In this document: positions 14,154 to 27,000 of the stretch, piece by piece | Layout of the letters: each line of letters opens with the position of its first letter | How positions within the stretch are numbered: position 1 is the first letter of the stretch | Assembly: GCA_947561715.1 (NCBI GenBank) | Contig: OX387202.1 | Span: 3,162,001 to 3,226,000 of the forward strand | Direction: 5' to 3' | Length of the DNA: 64,000 bases | DNA from: Ascidia mentula | Taxonomy: Eukaryota > Chordata > Ascidiacea > Phlebobranchia > Ascidiidae | Notes under the pieces: generated by a model | Seen by the model: only the letters and a program-made list of their open reading frames with translations | What the model was told of the DNA's origin: nothing | Database searches by the model: none | Made by a program: the position numbers and the translations under genes

Positions 14154-14310
14154 GCATCGCAACCAAGCTGGAACAGCCATTTTTCCGACCAGTCGTAGCG
14201 ATATTTGAAAAAATCAAGTTGTCAGTGATATTTTCACTCACGATCATGAGCTAATCAGGACCAACGTTCTTCCGACTAAGCTGAGGGAGCTTACTTGTTT
14301 TCCGGGATAT
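14154..14310 (-). mobile_element. tRNA-derived SINE, copy 2
   Basis: Same element and position relative to the gene as the SINE before B1, with a few base differences. Confidence 0.6.
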
Positions 14311-15087
14311 TGTGGCCAAGTTACACTAGTGCGAAAGCGCACAACTCGCCAGGCGACACTTTCATATACATAGGTGTTATGTAATTATATAGTTTTGTGT
14401 CCTAAAGTTGACCTAACAAAACGGCGCTTCAGATACCACGTGTAATCAGCGTGCAATGCGACTTACGCCTGTGGATTTACTGCGCACCTCAGTATTTAAT
14501 TATTGCGTTCCTGACCTTATTTGCGTCTTGACTTTGGCTATAAAACCTGCGCACCCTTTTGTACCAATACACTTGAACTGTTTGTGACTCAAGAATACAA
14601 CAATAGGAATCTGCATCACCGTTATCAGGCAACACATGAGTTTTATATGATACAGCATGACAAGCCAGGATCGCCCCAATGCGCAGGCTAATTTGATGTA
14701 CATTTAAAATTACATAAATAGATATTTGGAAGAAAATACACTTTAATTACTGCAGATAGCCAGTATACTGAGACGAGGTAAAACTCACTTTAAATCTGAG
14801 ATATTTCTTCATTTAGGATTGGTTACAAAAACGCCTCAGGATATTTATCACTGTGAAACGTACCTGGCCAGTCGTGCAGCAAATCGCATAGGAATTTAAT
14901 GCCGCAATCGACTAATATGTTCATGAAACTGCAAGCAATCCAACAAGTAAAATTCCTCACCATAAAAGGAAATCTCAAATGTCAGATGACATCGCAGATA
15001 ATTCTTTAAAGCTGGGTTTGATGCTCATTATCGCCATTACGCTTATGTTGTGTCAACGTTTCCAGAGACGATTTGCAAGACAATTAT

Positions 15088-16928
15088 ATGATGGCGTTGC
15101 AACGAACAGTTTTGCTGGTGTTGTTTATTTCAAGTGTAAGAAGTCAGTTAAGTTTGGAATCATGCACAGTTAGTCTTCAATGTGGAAGCACTAATGGTTT
15201 GTTTCAATTGTAGAAATTGGTGTTTGTTTTGTTTGTTGATTACGTGTTCAGCTGCAATTGAAATGTTTCCTGACTCCTGACTCCAGACTCCGGATAAACC
15301 AAACTTGGGTTAGTTGTTTTATTCAGGATACACCAAGAAACAAAAACAGATATGTGGGAATCAGACATTTTGGTCCCACACAATACGCCAAAATGTAGAA
15401 CAGAATGGTGAAACTACACTAGGCCAAAGCCCAGTGCAGAGTAGGCGATTCCACGATGTGGAATGAATTGTGACCACAAGAACTTAGAACTTATACGCAC
15501 TTGAATTATGCGTTCGCGTGAGACCACTTATCGATAATTGCATCTTACGCGCGATTCTCCATTGTCGTTCCGAGAAAATGGGAGTTACACTTCCTCGTAC
15601 GAACTGCTAAGTCATTGCATTACATCACAGCATAAACGTTACACAATCAACTGGAATTCGAAATAATTCCCCAAAACTTCGAGGTCCACCTGACAAGAGA
15701 GGTAAAATCGTATGCACAAATATATGCCTGTAGGGTTGTTTTATTCTATTTCAAACACGTTGCAATACCACGATGTATTAACAGGGATTTTTCTTGCAAA
15801 AAAGATTTAAGGATTGCCATCAACAGGATGTGAATTTTTATTTTAACAACAAGTATTTTTTTTGTAGATTATTAACTTCACCATCAGTTGGGGACAAATA
15901 AGAAGTTTAAAATGTATGTTATCAGAGGAAATACATTCCGGAATGTATATTTTTAGGTCCTCGTGGGTTTCCAGGTCAGCGCGGGTTCAGAGGCGAATCT
16001 GCAGAACAATGCGAATGTGACAGAGTAATTCAACTTCAAACTGCCTTGCAACAACTTGAAGCAAGACTTACAGGTGCAATCACGTTTATTACTGTAATAA
16101 TTTCCTTGTTCTTTCTTTAAAAGCAACATCTAATGTTTAACAGCTGCTCTCAACCCGACCACTTGTAGTGGCGTCATGCCCAGACATGTAAACGACACAG
16201 GGGGTGTTTACACGATTTACCCACTCACTGGAGAGCGCAAGGGAGTCCAAGTGTTTTGTGATTTGGTGACAGATGGTGGTGGATGGCTGGTAAGTCGACA
16301 AATTACTTTAAATATCTAAATCATATAGATAATCTATCACTAACGTGTGATATATTATATTTTATATCACATTAAATGTTGGACATTCTTGTTCAGGTAT
16401 TTCAGAAACGAGAAGATGGGTCTGAAAATTTCAATCGAGGTTGGAACGATTATGAGAATGGATTTGGAAAACTTGACGGAGAATTCTGGTTGGGTGAGAA
16501 AAACTCGATCCACACTAAGTTAATTACGTTTGTTTCAGTCATTTTTCAGTAGGAGAAGGAGGAGGTTACAGACTTAACTGGGAGAATTTCTCAGGCCCTG
16601 TAGGGAAACGACCTACATGAAGTTTATCAAAGACATATTACTTTGTCCATTTTGATCTGTTAAACCGAGTTAAATTTCTAAAGGCAATGGCATGAAACCA
16701 TCTGGGACAAACTTCTCCACTAAAGATAACGATCAAGACATTCATCCAAGAAACTGTGCAATGAGTTACAAAGGTGGCTGATGGTTTACAAGTTGTCACT
16801 CGGGAAACCCGAATGGTTTTTATTACGGAGGTCCATACGAATCTCATGCTGATGGTGTGGGCTGGTATCATTTCCGTGGTCATCAATATTCACTTAAAAA
16901 TTTTGAAATGAAAATCAGGAAGAAGTGA
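15088..16928 (+). pseudogene. B2: broken ficolin-like gene
   Basis: Same plan as B1 but dead. The first coding exon (from 15088) is cut at 15208 by a solo LTR and resumes at 15658-15701. Other exons: 15957-16073, 16144-16289, 16397-16493, 16539-16603, 16684-16928. The fifth exon of the family ([10 protein letters not shown]) is missing. The donor after the sixth exon reads GTAGGGAAAC rather than GCAGGTAAGC. The last exon has TGA (16779-16781) in place of the Trp of GGWW. A collagen Gly is replaced by Asp (CCTGACAAG). B3 shares all of these lesions, so the gene died before the 17-kb duplication. Confidence 0.85.
15209..15653. mobile_element. Solo LTR (fossil) in the first exon of B2
   Basis: A 445-bp insert with TGTA...TACA ends, flanked by the direct repeat CAAT on both sides; intact B genes have a single CAAT here. 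This fits one long terminal repeat left by an LTR retrotransposon. The family cannot be named from the LTR alone. No coding part remains. It is older than the segmental duplication, because B3 has an insertion at the same base. Confidence 0.75.
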
Positions 16929-17339
16929 TTGATATGTTTTGGCATTAATGAGGTGTTTAAATATTACTAATTGTTGAACGATTTTTCTGCTTAATCAAAT
17001 TGTTTAAAAACTTTTCCGGATCTTTTTGCTATTATGAATTACAACTTTTGAGTCGATTTAACAATGGACGTTTGTTATAAATTTACCTTACATCACGTTC
17101 TCTTTGTAGAAGTTTTTCTGCGGTGCAACTGCAAATTTATTAGTTACTGGACAATAAAATCCCCTTTCCATGACGTTAGCTTCATGCCAAATAAGCTGTT
17201 ACATGTTTCATAATCATAGTGTTTTGATATAAAAGATGTTCACTAATCACACATGAATCATTCCAAATTTGCTGTAAATATCACAAAAAATAAGAAACAA
17301 TTTTTTTTACATAAACTTCAATAATTATTCACCAGTAGT

Positions 17340-18001
17340 GAGCATTAAAGCATTCCTAAAACACTTATGAACAGCACAGCGAATCATATTTTCAACTCTA
17401 CAACAAGCTATTACGCTACGATGTGCTTACGACGTACGACGGAATAGAACTCAATTCTACTCGATTGTAGCGTCGTTAAATTGACTTCTTTCGTCGTAAG
17501 CGGCGCCGCCGAATGCTTCTCCGACAGCGCTCCAACGCAGTGGGCATACAATTGCTCCGACGGTCGTAATCGTCGTGACGTAATGCCCTTACGACGCGCT
17601 TACGACTGCAGTGGGCATCAGCCCTAAGTGTGCTAAACCTCCAGTTTAAATAATGGAACATTTCCGCGTTTAGGTTAGGTGAGGCGAGGTGAGGTTAGGC
17701 GAGGCAGGGTAGCTCTGCTCGATGCTGTACTGTGCCCACCTCAGTTCTTTGGTTTTGTGATTCGGTTCTGTTCAGTGTTTTTTTTTTCAATTAAAGGCAG
17801 GTTAGGAAAACACAACAATTAGAACTCACGTGCGATCTTATGTCAAATGCGTTAATCAAATAGGATTTCCCATCGATCATAAATATATTGTTAATACTCG
17901 GCTAGAGGCTCATTTTTGGCATAATAGGTCGCAACAGTGTTCATCATCAGTGCCAAGAAAGGTCGCAACACTGGTCGATCATCATTCAATTTTTCATCGA
18001 A
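17340..18001 (+). repeat. A-gene upstream block
   Basis: Repeated at 34530-35190 and 63430-64000. The first 300 bases hold a GC-richer patch full of CGTCGTAA/TTACGACG words and two CAGTGGGCAT copies, possibly an old MITE. From about 17660 comes a purine-rich GGTTAGGTGAGGCGAGG run and then an AT-rich stretch to the proposed A2 start. It may hold the A2 promoter. I see no gene in it. Confidence 0.6.
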
Positions 18002-21000
18002 ATGAAACGAGAAAGTTATGAAACTACGATTCGCTCTGGTCCCCAGGAAAACAGTAAGTCGTACAAACCGGTTATATTATCTTTGTGTGGAGAAACTAAG
18101 ATCTTGTTGTCTGACGCGGTTTCCCAACTGCTGTGAATAAAGCGGGAAAGTCAAAACCATTGTTTAACAACTTTTGACGTCACTATTGACGCTTACTGAA
18201 AGCTTTGTACCAAAATTACATTTATTTGACAACATGTATTATGACGTCATAACCTTTGCATAATGAAACGCCATAAATGGGCTTATGTAAGAGTTTGAAT
18301 ATTACAATGACAAACTCGAGGATAAAGATACTAGACCTCGTAGCGTAAGGCTTTGTTGGAAGTTAAATTACCCGAACCAAAAGCACGTCTGTAAACTTAA
18401 TAACAATCAGTTTACGAGGAACCTCTGCAAAGCGCGGGGAAGGAGAACTTGCCACAACTACGCGCTGAGCTTAGAAGAACCAAGTTTGTGCTGGTGGTGG
18501 TGCTGGTGGTGCAGGGTCTTGTTATTGCAGCAGTTCTCGCTCTTGTAAGTGTCTTGTCATTAAGAAATTAGCGTAGCGTCAACATGCTATGGGTAAACGT
18601 AAGTTGGAGCGTAATAAATCAACCCTGTGCTTTGTGAAACAAGTTACATCAATCATGACCAATAAAAAAGTTTCGTTTCTGGTTTGGGAGCTAACATAGA
18701 TCTTGTACGCTTCCACTACTTGGGTAAATACGAATGGAAGGAATAAAACAATGTTTGAAACAAAGTGTTTCTGATGACCGTCAGTTGGTTTATATTTTAT
18801 AAATTATGAAAAATCGATTTCTCCTACAGCAGTGATTCCCAACCTTTTTGTGGTTGCGTACCTCATGGAGGTGAAACAATTTCGACGCTTACCACCTAGT
18901 TGAGTGTTACAACGTAACCTAAGGGATGAAGTAACAAACATTTTAAGAATACTTGCGATTTTTTGAATTCGAACTATATCCGCAAATTACAAAAATGTGT
19001 TAACTAGGACTGGCCTAGATATCTACTTAATCACCAATCAAGTTTTTTTTTTGAATATATATATTTCGCCTATGTGGCATCCTCAGTATTCTAAAAACAA
19101 CAACAGTAATCGTAGTAATTAGTATCAATGGCACATATCAAGACTAACACACACTTAACCTCCAGACCGCAATCCTGTACCAAACCAAACAAAAACACAC
19201 AAGCACAGCAGCAGTTGAACGGTAGCAACGAAAAACGTTGTTGCGTCAGTGGTTTGCTCGCGGGTGCAAAGATAACCATTTCAGGCACCACACAAGTGGC
19301 TGGATGGATTAGAACGGTTTAAAGATTAAAATATAAATAGAAAATGTAAAAAAAGGTAAAAACAAAAACAATAAGAAAACGTTGTGTTTATCGTATCCTG
19401 GGCAACACCATGCGTTGAATGTTAATTGTTGCATTGGTTATGGCCTGCCATTTCGACTCGCATACGTCAACTGTTCTGCAGCAAGGTTGTTCGACAAATG
19501 TTACGAAGTAGCATTTATCCAGGCTAGGCTTTGTGCTTAGCACCGTGTTGTGCTTGCTGACGTAATGTCCAAAAATGTGTTTGCGTACCACCTGGAATGG
19601 CACAGCCTACCACTGGTGGCACGCATGCTACCGGTTGGGAAACACTGGCCTACAGCATACGCATCATCAGTTTCTGCAAATCAAATGCATTAAAACACTC
19701 GATGCTACATGTACCTAAAATAAGCCAACAAATAAAAATAAAACTGAAATGGTGAGCAGAATGTCCCCTACCACTGCATCTACACAACTGCAAACTTCAC
19801 ACCAGTGCAAGACCCGCTGAAATGAGCAACATTAAAAACAACGGTAAAAGATGTACTCCATCCATAAAACACAACACCAAACAAAACTGCCAGCAACTGC
19901 TTTTTTAAATGTTAATTGAAACTTGGGTACGGTTGCCAGTCCTTTGGCCCCAGGCTGTTCCACCAATACCACCGAAAAACAACTTAAAATGCTTAGGCGC
20001 GTTCCTGCTGGTGGGTGCGCGTTTGCGAAATGGTGGCGCAGAGCCGTCTTGTCGTTGCTTTCCAATTTGACTTTGGTTGAATTCCAATCTGTGTTGTGTC
20101 CATCTTGTTGAAAATTTGTTTTTGGTTTGGCCAACGTATTGTTCTTTTAGTATGAGCTGGATAACATGAGGATATGCTGTACCGCAAGCAATTATTTGAC
20201 CACGTTCGTGCCTCTGCGATACTCGTAACAATGACTTTCTTGGAGAATTTCCTGCATTTGTTCTCAAGGCTTTGGAGGAAGTGGCCCTGTTGAGGCGGCG
20301 CAAGCGGCATGCTTTACCGAGGACAATCAACTTGTTCTCCAAACGGATTGCAACGACCCTCCTGGTAGCTACCCTTGTGGGCGGTGCACATTGGGCGGGC
20401 ACCATGGAAACCACATATCCATGGTTAACGAAACGACAACATTACCAACAATAGCAGGCAAACGATATAAACTGCTGCAACATGTAACGTGTGCGAATTT
20501 CAGCATTTATGTTGCGACGTGCACAACAATGTCATGAACAATACGTTGGCAAAACCACAAGTTGGACACAACACCGATTGGAATTCAACCAAAAGTAAGT
20601 TGGGAAGCAACGACAAGACGGCTTTGCGCCACCATTTTGCAAACGCGCACCCACCGGCAGAAACGCGTCTAAGCATTTCAAGTTGTTTTTGGTGGTATTT
20701 GTGGAACAGCCTGGGGCCAAAGGAAAGGAAACCGTACCCAAGTTTTCAATAAACTAAAAAATAAAGTTTTGTTTGGTGTTGTGTTTTATGGATGGAGTAC
20801 ATCTTTTATCATTGTTTTTAATGTTGCTCATGTTAGCGGGTCTTGCACTGGTGTGAAGTTTGCAGTTGTGTAGATGCAGTGGTAGGGGAAATTCTGCTCA
20901 CCATTTCAGTTTTATTTTTATTTGTTGGCTTATTTTAGGTACTTCGAGTGCTTTAATGCAGAAACTGATGATGACGTATGCTGTAGGCGAAATCGATTTT

Positions 21001-24000
21001 TCACAATTTTTAAAAAATAAACCAACTGACGGAAATCAGAAACACTTTGTTTCAAACGTTTCCTATCGGCTAATTGCGGTCGTGTTGTAAGACAGTGCCA
21101 CATCAAGGGCTAGATTCTGCCCACTTTAGAGATCACGGAATAAAACAAAATATTTTGCAGGGTTTGATGCAGATCTTCATGACCAACGGTAGGAAAATAT
21201 GAGACTTTATGAGATTGTGAAAGCTGACACTCATATGCACAAGAAGTTATAATTACGTGAAACAAAGAATTAAATACTAGCGATTTTGCAATAAAAATAT
21301 TTCACTTTTTCCTACTTTTGTAACCGAAATTAGCTTGTCCCCCTAACTTGGTTAACACCTTGGCTCTTCTGCACTGACGGCCTATCGCAAAGACCTGGAG
21401 TCGCAAGACCAAGGTGGCTACTTTTGTAATAAAATAGAAAAACGCTAATAAGTATAAAATAATAAAACGATAAAAGTGCAAATGAAACAACGTTTGTTCT
21501 AAAACTTGCACAAAAAAGGACATTCCACTACAACTAGCGTCCGACAACAAATATATTATCACGATCTACCACCAAACAGTGTTTACCATTCGCCACCACC
21601 AGAGAACTAACTCGGCTTATCCCCCATTATTTCCACCACTAGCACGTTAGCCAATCATTGCGGCCCACGTTTGCCACTACTCGGGCCTAAAAAAGCGAGT
21701 GAAATCGAAATAATTACAAATATATTATTAAAGGTGAGTGTGAAAGAAAATAAAGAAAAACATGTGAGTGAAAGTAAAGCGAAAATACAAAATAAATAAA
21801 GCGTGAAAAACAAAACGAACAAAGACGTTTACACCTCTCACGTTAAAAATTGTCCTACTCCATTAGGACGCTTGACAAAATTAAGTTTGTCTCCGATTTC
21901 GCTGTGTTCGGCTGTCGTTGGTCGTCGCCGCAACAGCGTTTATGTCGGCGTCCAAACCTTGACCAACGTCCATCAATGGCTGAGTAGGCAACCCTGTATC
22001 CTGTGCAGTGGGTGCGTCCGTGCGTGTGTCGCTTTGCGGTGTGTAGATGGCTAAACTGTCAGTGTCGTGCAGCCCGACCTCATCCGGCTGCGTGTTTCGG
22101 CGTTCTGTTTCATAGTGAGGCAGGTTTGCCTTATTCAATCGGTTGAAATGTACTCGCTGCTGTTCCCCATCCTCTCCCTCGATAAGGTAATTCACCAAGC
22201 CGTGTTGTTCAATAACTTTGACAGGGCCTTTGTGTGTTCTTATGAACTTACCTTTCTTGATTTCGTCCCCATCTCGTCTTCTATTGTATTGCTCCTTCAT
22301 TTGAACGCGTTGAGCCGTCAGGGTTTCTCTGGCTACTTTATCAACCAGCCACAACCGAGCTCGTAATTCATCAAAATAAACCAGCGGAGTCGTTGTCACT
22401 TCGTGATCTGGAGAAATGAGATCGGCGGGTAGGCGCAGTTCGTGTCCTGTAAGTAGAAAGTGAGGGAATACCCCCGTTCTACCATGTCGGCTTGCGTTGT
22501 TCGAAGCAACCACCGCCGAAAGTGCTTCGTTCCATTGTTTATTATCGCGTTGCACGTAATTGCGGAGCCTTGTTATGATGTTGCGGTTGTTACGTTCGCC
22601 CCCCGTTGCTTGCGGGGTGATATGGCGTCGTTCGGGTCTTTTTACAACCCATCAACCTCACCAGTTCTGCAAATAATTTGCTTTCAAAATTCCCTCCTTG
22701 GTCGGAGTGAATCACCTCAGGTACCCCATGTACCGTTAGCCACCTGTGAAACAAGATGCTCGCTGTTTCATGTGCGGTTTGATGCCGCATAGGCCACGCT
22801 CTGACATATTTTGTGAATAAATCACAAGCCACTAGGATATACTGATATCCTGTCCTGGTTAACGGAAGTGGACCAAGCACATCAATCTCAACGCAATGCA
22901 TCGGTCGCATATCTTGCGATCGAACTAACGGTGCTCGGGTGGTAGTGGTTGGTGTCTTTTTCGCTGACAGTGTTCGAATTTACGACAATAAGCCTCTTTC
23001 TCCTCTCTCCATTTTAGCCAGTAAAAACGCTGTGACAGTTTGATCAATGTTTTAGCCGTTCCCAAGTGTCCCCCGCCATGTACCTGGTCGTGGCATGCGG
23101 ACAGCACTTCGCTGCGCATGGTAAAGTGTACTTTGCACTTTCTACATTGTTTAACCTAGCACCAAACCCCAATATGGTCCGGTTTGTCAACCTTTCCATC
23201 GCTTCGGAGCTGGTATGTGCTTTAGTGCAAGTGTCTCTTTTATTATTCAAGAGTGTTTGAGCATTGATCGCCTCAAAATCTCTCCGCTGGGCCAAAACGA
23301 ACGCTTTTCTGGAGTTAACGGAAGTTTGGTTTCAGTTGTTGGAAAAATCACTTTGAATGTTAAGCTGAGGTGGCAGATATCTCCACGCCAGCAAAGAGCA
23401 ATGAATATAACACCTCATTTTTAATAGTCTCCTCCGAGGGAAACGCCTTGTCGCCTAGAGCTTTTAAAGCATACACAAAGTCCCTAATGACCAAACAACA
23501 TTGCGCGTGTTTCATGGAGTCGCGAGTGGTCAGAACCTTGCTTTAGGGCGCGGCTCATTAACTCATCCTGTATACTTCAGTTGAAAAACATTATTGTCGT
23601 TTCCCTGAGCTAGCCAGCGGAGGTCATCATCAACTGATGTTATAAAAAGATGACGCTTCACTTCTTCACTGGCTTTCACACTATCACAGTAAGATTTAAA
23701 CTAGGAAACAAACTGGCCATCATCTTGTCCCGTATAAAACGCGGTGTTAGTTGGGTGTCTTTAAAATTGAACCAAGAACGCCACGAGACTGAATGATAAT
23801 TAAATCTTTTGGTAACGTCGCCTAAGTCGCAACCAAGAGAGTCTTTCTTGAACAGTCGTGTGCTACTGAAATACAATGTTACGGAATTATTTCAGCAGCA
23901 CCGGAATTAAGCCTAGTTAGGATTTGAGCGGCAACCTCTCACCAACAAACACAACCCTGGAGCCTCAAAATCTCCAACGCTGCCTCCCTAATTCTCACCA

Positions 24001-27000
24001 CTAAAACAAAATACTCCACTCTGGTTTCAATAAATAGGAGTCTTGTTAATAAAACGTGAACAATACCTAAAAACACAAGAACAATAAACCCTACAAATTA
24101 CTTGCAACGACAACCGTGCAGCGCGTCGCCAATCTAAAAACTAACGAGTCCTTCTCGCAACACTCCTGCTACCGGCCAATCAACCATTCAGCGAACGGCA
24201 CGTAAACCATTGGCGCATTATGGGATTTGGCCAACATAGAAACAGACAGGAGTGCGTAAATATTGCCAAGGGTAATTTGATCAAATGTGAGTGCAGAAAA
24301 ACCGATGAAAACAAAGGAATGGTAGGGGTGCGTTGTGTGCATATGTAATTAGTGGGCTTGATATAAACAACACAGATAATCAAAGAAAGCGTGAAGAAAA
24401 GCATCAATGTGTGGTTTTCCTCCACACGATGTTGGGAAAAAAATTATGTTGTTTTTGATGGGAAGGTCCGCACAGTAAATGACATCAGTCACGTTATTAA
24501 TTTCGGTAAATAACACAAAGACGCATTGATCTGGACTAGTCAAAAATTTCTTGTTTTGTTTCTTACAAGTCATATTAAATAACATCCATGTTTTCAGGCC
24601 AACTTAAAACAGACAAAAACCAAACGATCCAAGAAATTCGGACACTGCAGACTGATTTCATTGGAGTTCAAGGTAACATGTGAAATGTAATTGACGTAAA
24701 ACGTGTCAACATGTTTAATGTAAGTTTTATTCACAGAGTTGTCGAACAGAGTGGATCATCTGCAAAGTGAGCAGAACCGCACATCTAACAGTTAAGTTCA
24801 TGCACTTAACATTTAATGTCCACTCACACATCGAAGATTTTATTCACAGAGTTGTCGAACAGAGTGGATCAACTGCGAAGTGAGCAGAACCGCACATCTA
24901 ACAGTTAAGTTCATGCACTTAACATTTAATATCCACTCACACATCGAACATTTTATTCACAGAGTTGTCGAACAGAGTGGATCAACTGCAAAGTGAGCAG
25001 AACCGCACATCTAACAGTTAAGTTCATGCACTTAACATTTAATATCCACTCACACATCTAACATTTTATTCACAGAGTTGTCGAACAGAGTGGATCAACT
25101 GCAAAGTGAGCAGAACCGCACATCTAACAGTTAAGTTCATGCACTTAACATTTAATGTCCACTCACACATCGAAGATTTTATTCACAGAGTTGTCGAACA
25201 GAGTGGATCAACTGCAAGGTCAACTGAGTAACACTTCCAACAGTTGAGTTTTACTTTATTTAAATATAAATCTCACATATGTGTCCAATTCTGAAAACCT
25301 TTGCCCGTAACTCACGTCATAACTCGCTTCTGCCCCTAGTGAATTAGATTGGTATGCGCGCAGGTATCTACACCACTAGGGGCAGAAGCGAGTCATGACG
25401 TAAGTTGCGGGCAAAGGTATTGGCAAACCCAACATATATGTCATCACGTGCGAATCAGAGAGGGTTTCATCTGGCACCGGTATATTCTGATTATAATGCA
25501 GGTCGTGCAAATATTGTGGGGTTCTCACCGCCTACTTGCGTGTGAATGAGTTTAACTCAATACTTCTGCCAATCTGGTGAGTTTTAACCGTCTGCAGATC
25601 TCCGGAATCTCATATATTCTTTTCCACCGGTCTCCTGTAAATCATCAGATCTTAAAGGTCGCCAACATCTTTTATCGGGAGAAGAAGTTTACTGTGAAGA
25701 TGGGTGGCAGGTATTGATACTGTGGTAAATATCACTAACACAGGGGTGGGCAATCCCTGGCACCAGCGCTAAGTTGGGTAAGCGAGGCGAATATGCACGA
25801 CAAGTAATTTCCGATTTCACACTACAATACTTAACTATACGCCCGGGATTGTGTTGTTTACAAAGGTCAGGAAATTACACATGAATGTGAAAAGTCATTA
25901 ATTGACATGGAGGTCATCCACTTTTTTAGACCAATTCACCGAAAATCAGTATCAAGTGTTTTACTTGATAAATACCAGGTGTTCCAGCGTCGTTATGATG
26001 GATCTGTGAGTTTCGATAGAGATTGGGTGGATTACAAGAACGGGTTTGGGTATCTATCAACAGAATTTTGGATGGGTTTGTATTCCAATAAAGCAATCCT
26101 TAACTAACTACAAATGTTGCAAAACTATGAATAATGGTTTGTTTTAATTTAAAATGTACTGCTTTTCTGACATAAAATATACATTCTGTATTTTCACGAC
26201 GTTACGTCTGCCATTCAGCGAGACTTCATCAGGTATTGATACCGCAATTTCCAAGTAAACTGCACTAAAACACTCAGGGACACAAAAACGAAAAGTGGAC
26301 ACGTTGACCCCGCTTGTGAGATCACGTTGCAAAGGCGAAACACGAAACACTGCAGGAGGCGCAACAGTTACAACAAATTGTTATAAACTGCTGGAAAGTA
26401 AACACATTGTCATTTTTTTTTAATTTTTTTTTACCACACCGGTATTTGAACCCAGGATGTCCTGGGCACGAATCCCGATCAGGTTTTCTTCTTGATATAT
26501 GGGTCGAGCGCTTGACCAATGCTTAAAAGAGACCAGCAGTAACCCGTAATGATGAAACGCCCACTAGCGGAACAGTTGTTATTCCTTACGTCCCTGGCCT
26601 TACCGAAACATTGCGAAGATTGATGTCGGATTATGGCATAAAAGTCTGCACTAAGCCCCAAACAACGCTTTGTAGTCTAATATCACGACCTATCACTACG
26701 GAAGCCTTCAAGCCAAAGAGCGTGGTCTATTTAACACCATGCAAAGATTGTGATGGTGTATACATCGGCGATACCGGAAGGGCCTTGAAGACGCGACTGA
26801 AAGAGCATCGCCGTGATGTCGCATCGAAAGATGCCAGCAAGACTGCGTAGTCCAAGCATGTGGTGACATTGCGACACGAAGTTGACTTCGATAAAGTTCT
26901 GGAAAAGGAGTTGGACCACAGAAGCGGCTCTTTCTTGAGTCGCTTCACATTCACAAAAACAATGTGTTTACTTTCCGGCAGTTTATAACAACTTGTTGTA

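Larger units (their letters stand above)
18752..21136. mobile_element. Penelope-like element with inverted end arms
   Basis: Flanked by a perfect 12-bp direct repeat, GGAATAAAACAA (18740-18751 and 21137-21148). The outer arms are inverted copies of each other (CAGTTGGTTTATATTTT on the left, its complement near 21010), each with a hammerhead-like core. In the middle, minus-strand frames from about 20414 to 19905 contain [19 protein letters not shown], a GIY-YIG endonuclease segment, and a second inverted copy of its end lies at 20530-20750 on the plus strand. Reverse transcriptase is absent, so it is a dead or non-autonomous copy. It lies in the second A2 intron. Confidence 0.7.

Noticed and set aside
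19660-19680. Second hammerhead core on the minus strand
   Set aside because: CTGATGATGC is present but the GAAA box is separated from it by the hAT insertion, so it cannot fold as it stands.
24598-24672. Alternative reading frame of the coil exon ([10 protein letters not shown])
   Set aside because: Open, but the phase would not fit the following 54-bp exons; the [14 protein letters not shown] frame does and looks like a coiled coil.
24737-25242. Regular 113-bp direct repeats resembling a CRISPR array
   Set aside because: Units are nearly identical along their whole length, without unique spacers, and contain a coding exon with splice sites; the genome is eukaryotic.
26440-26520. Functional tRNA gene
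   Set aside because: A and B boxes are visible, but no cloverleaf can be closed and an A-rich tail follows; it is a SINE head.
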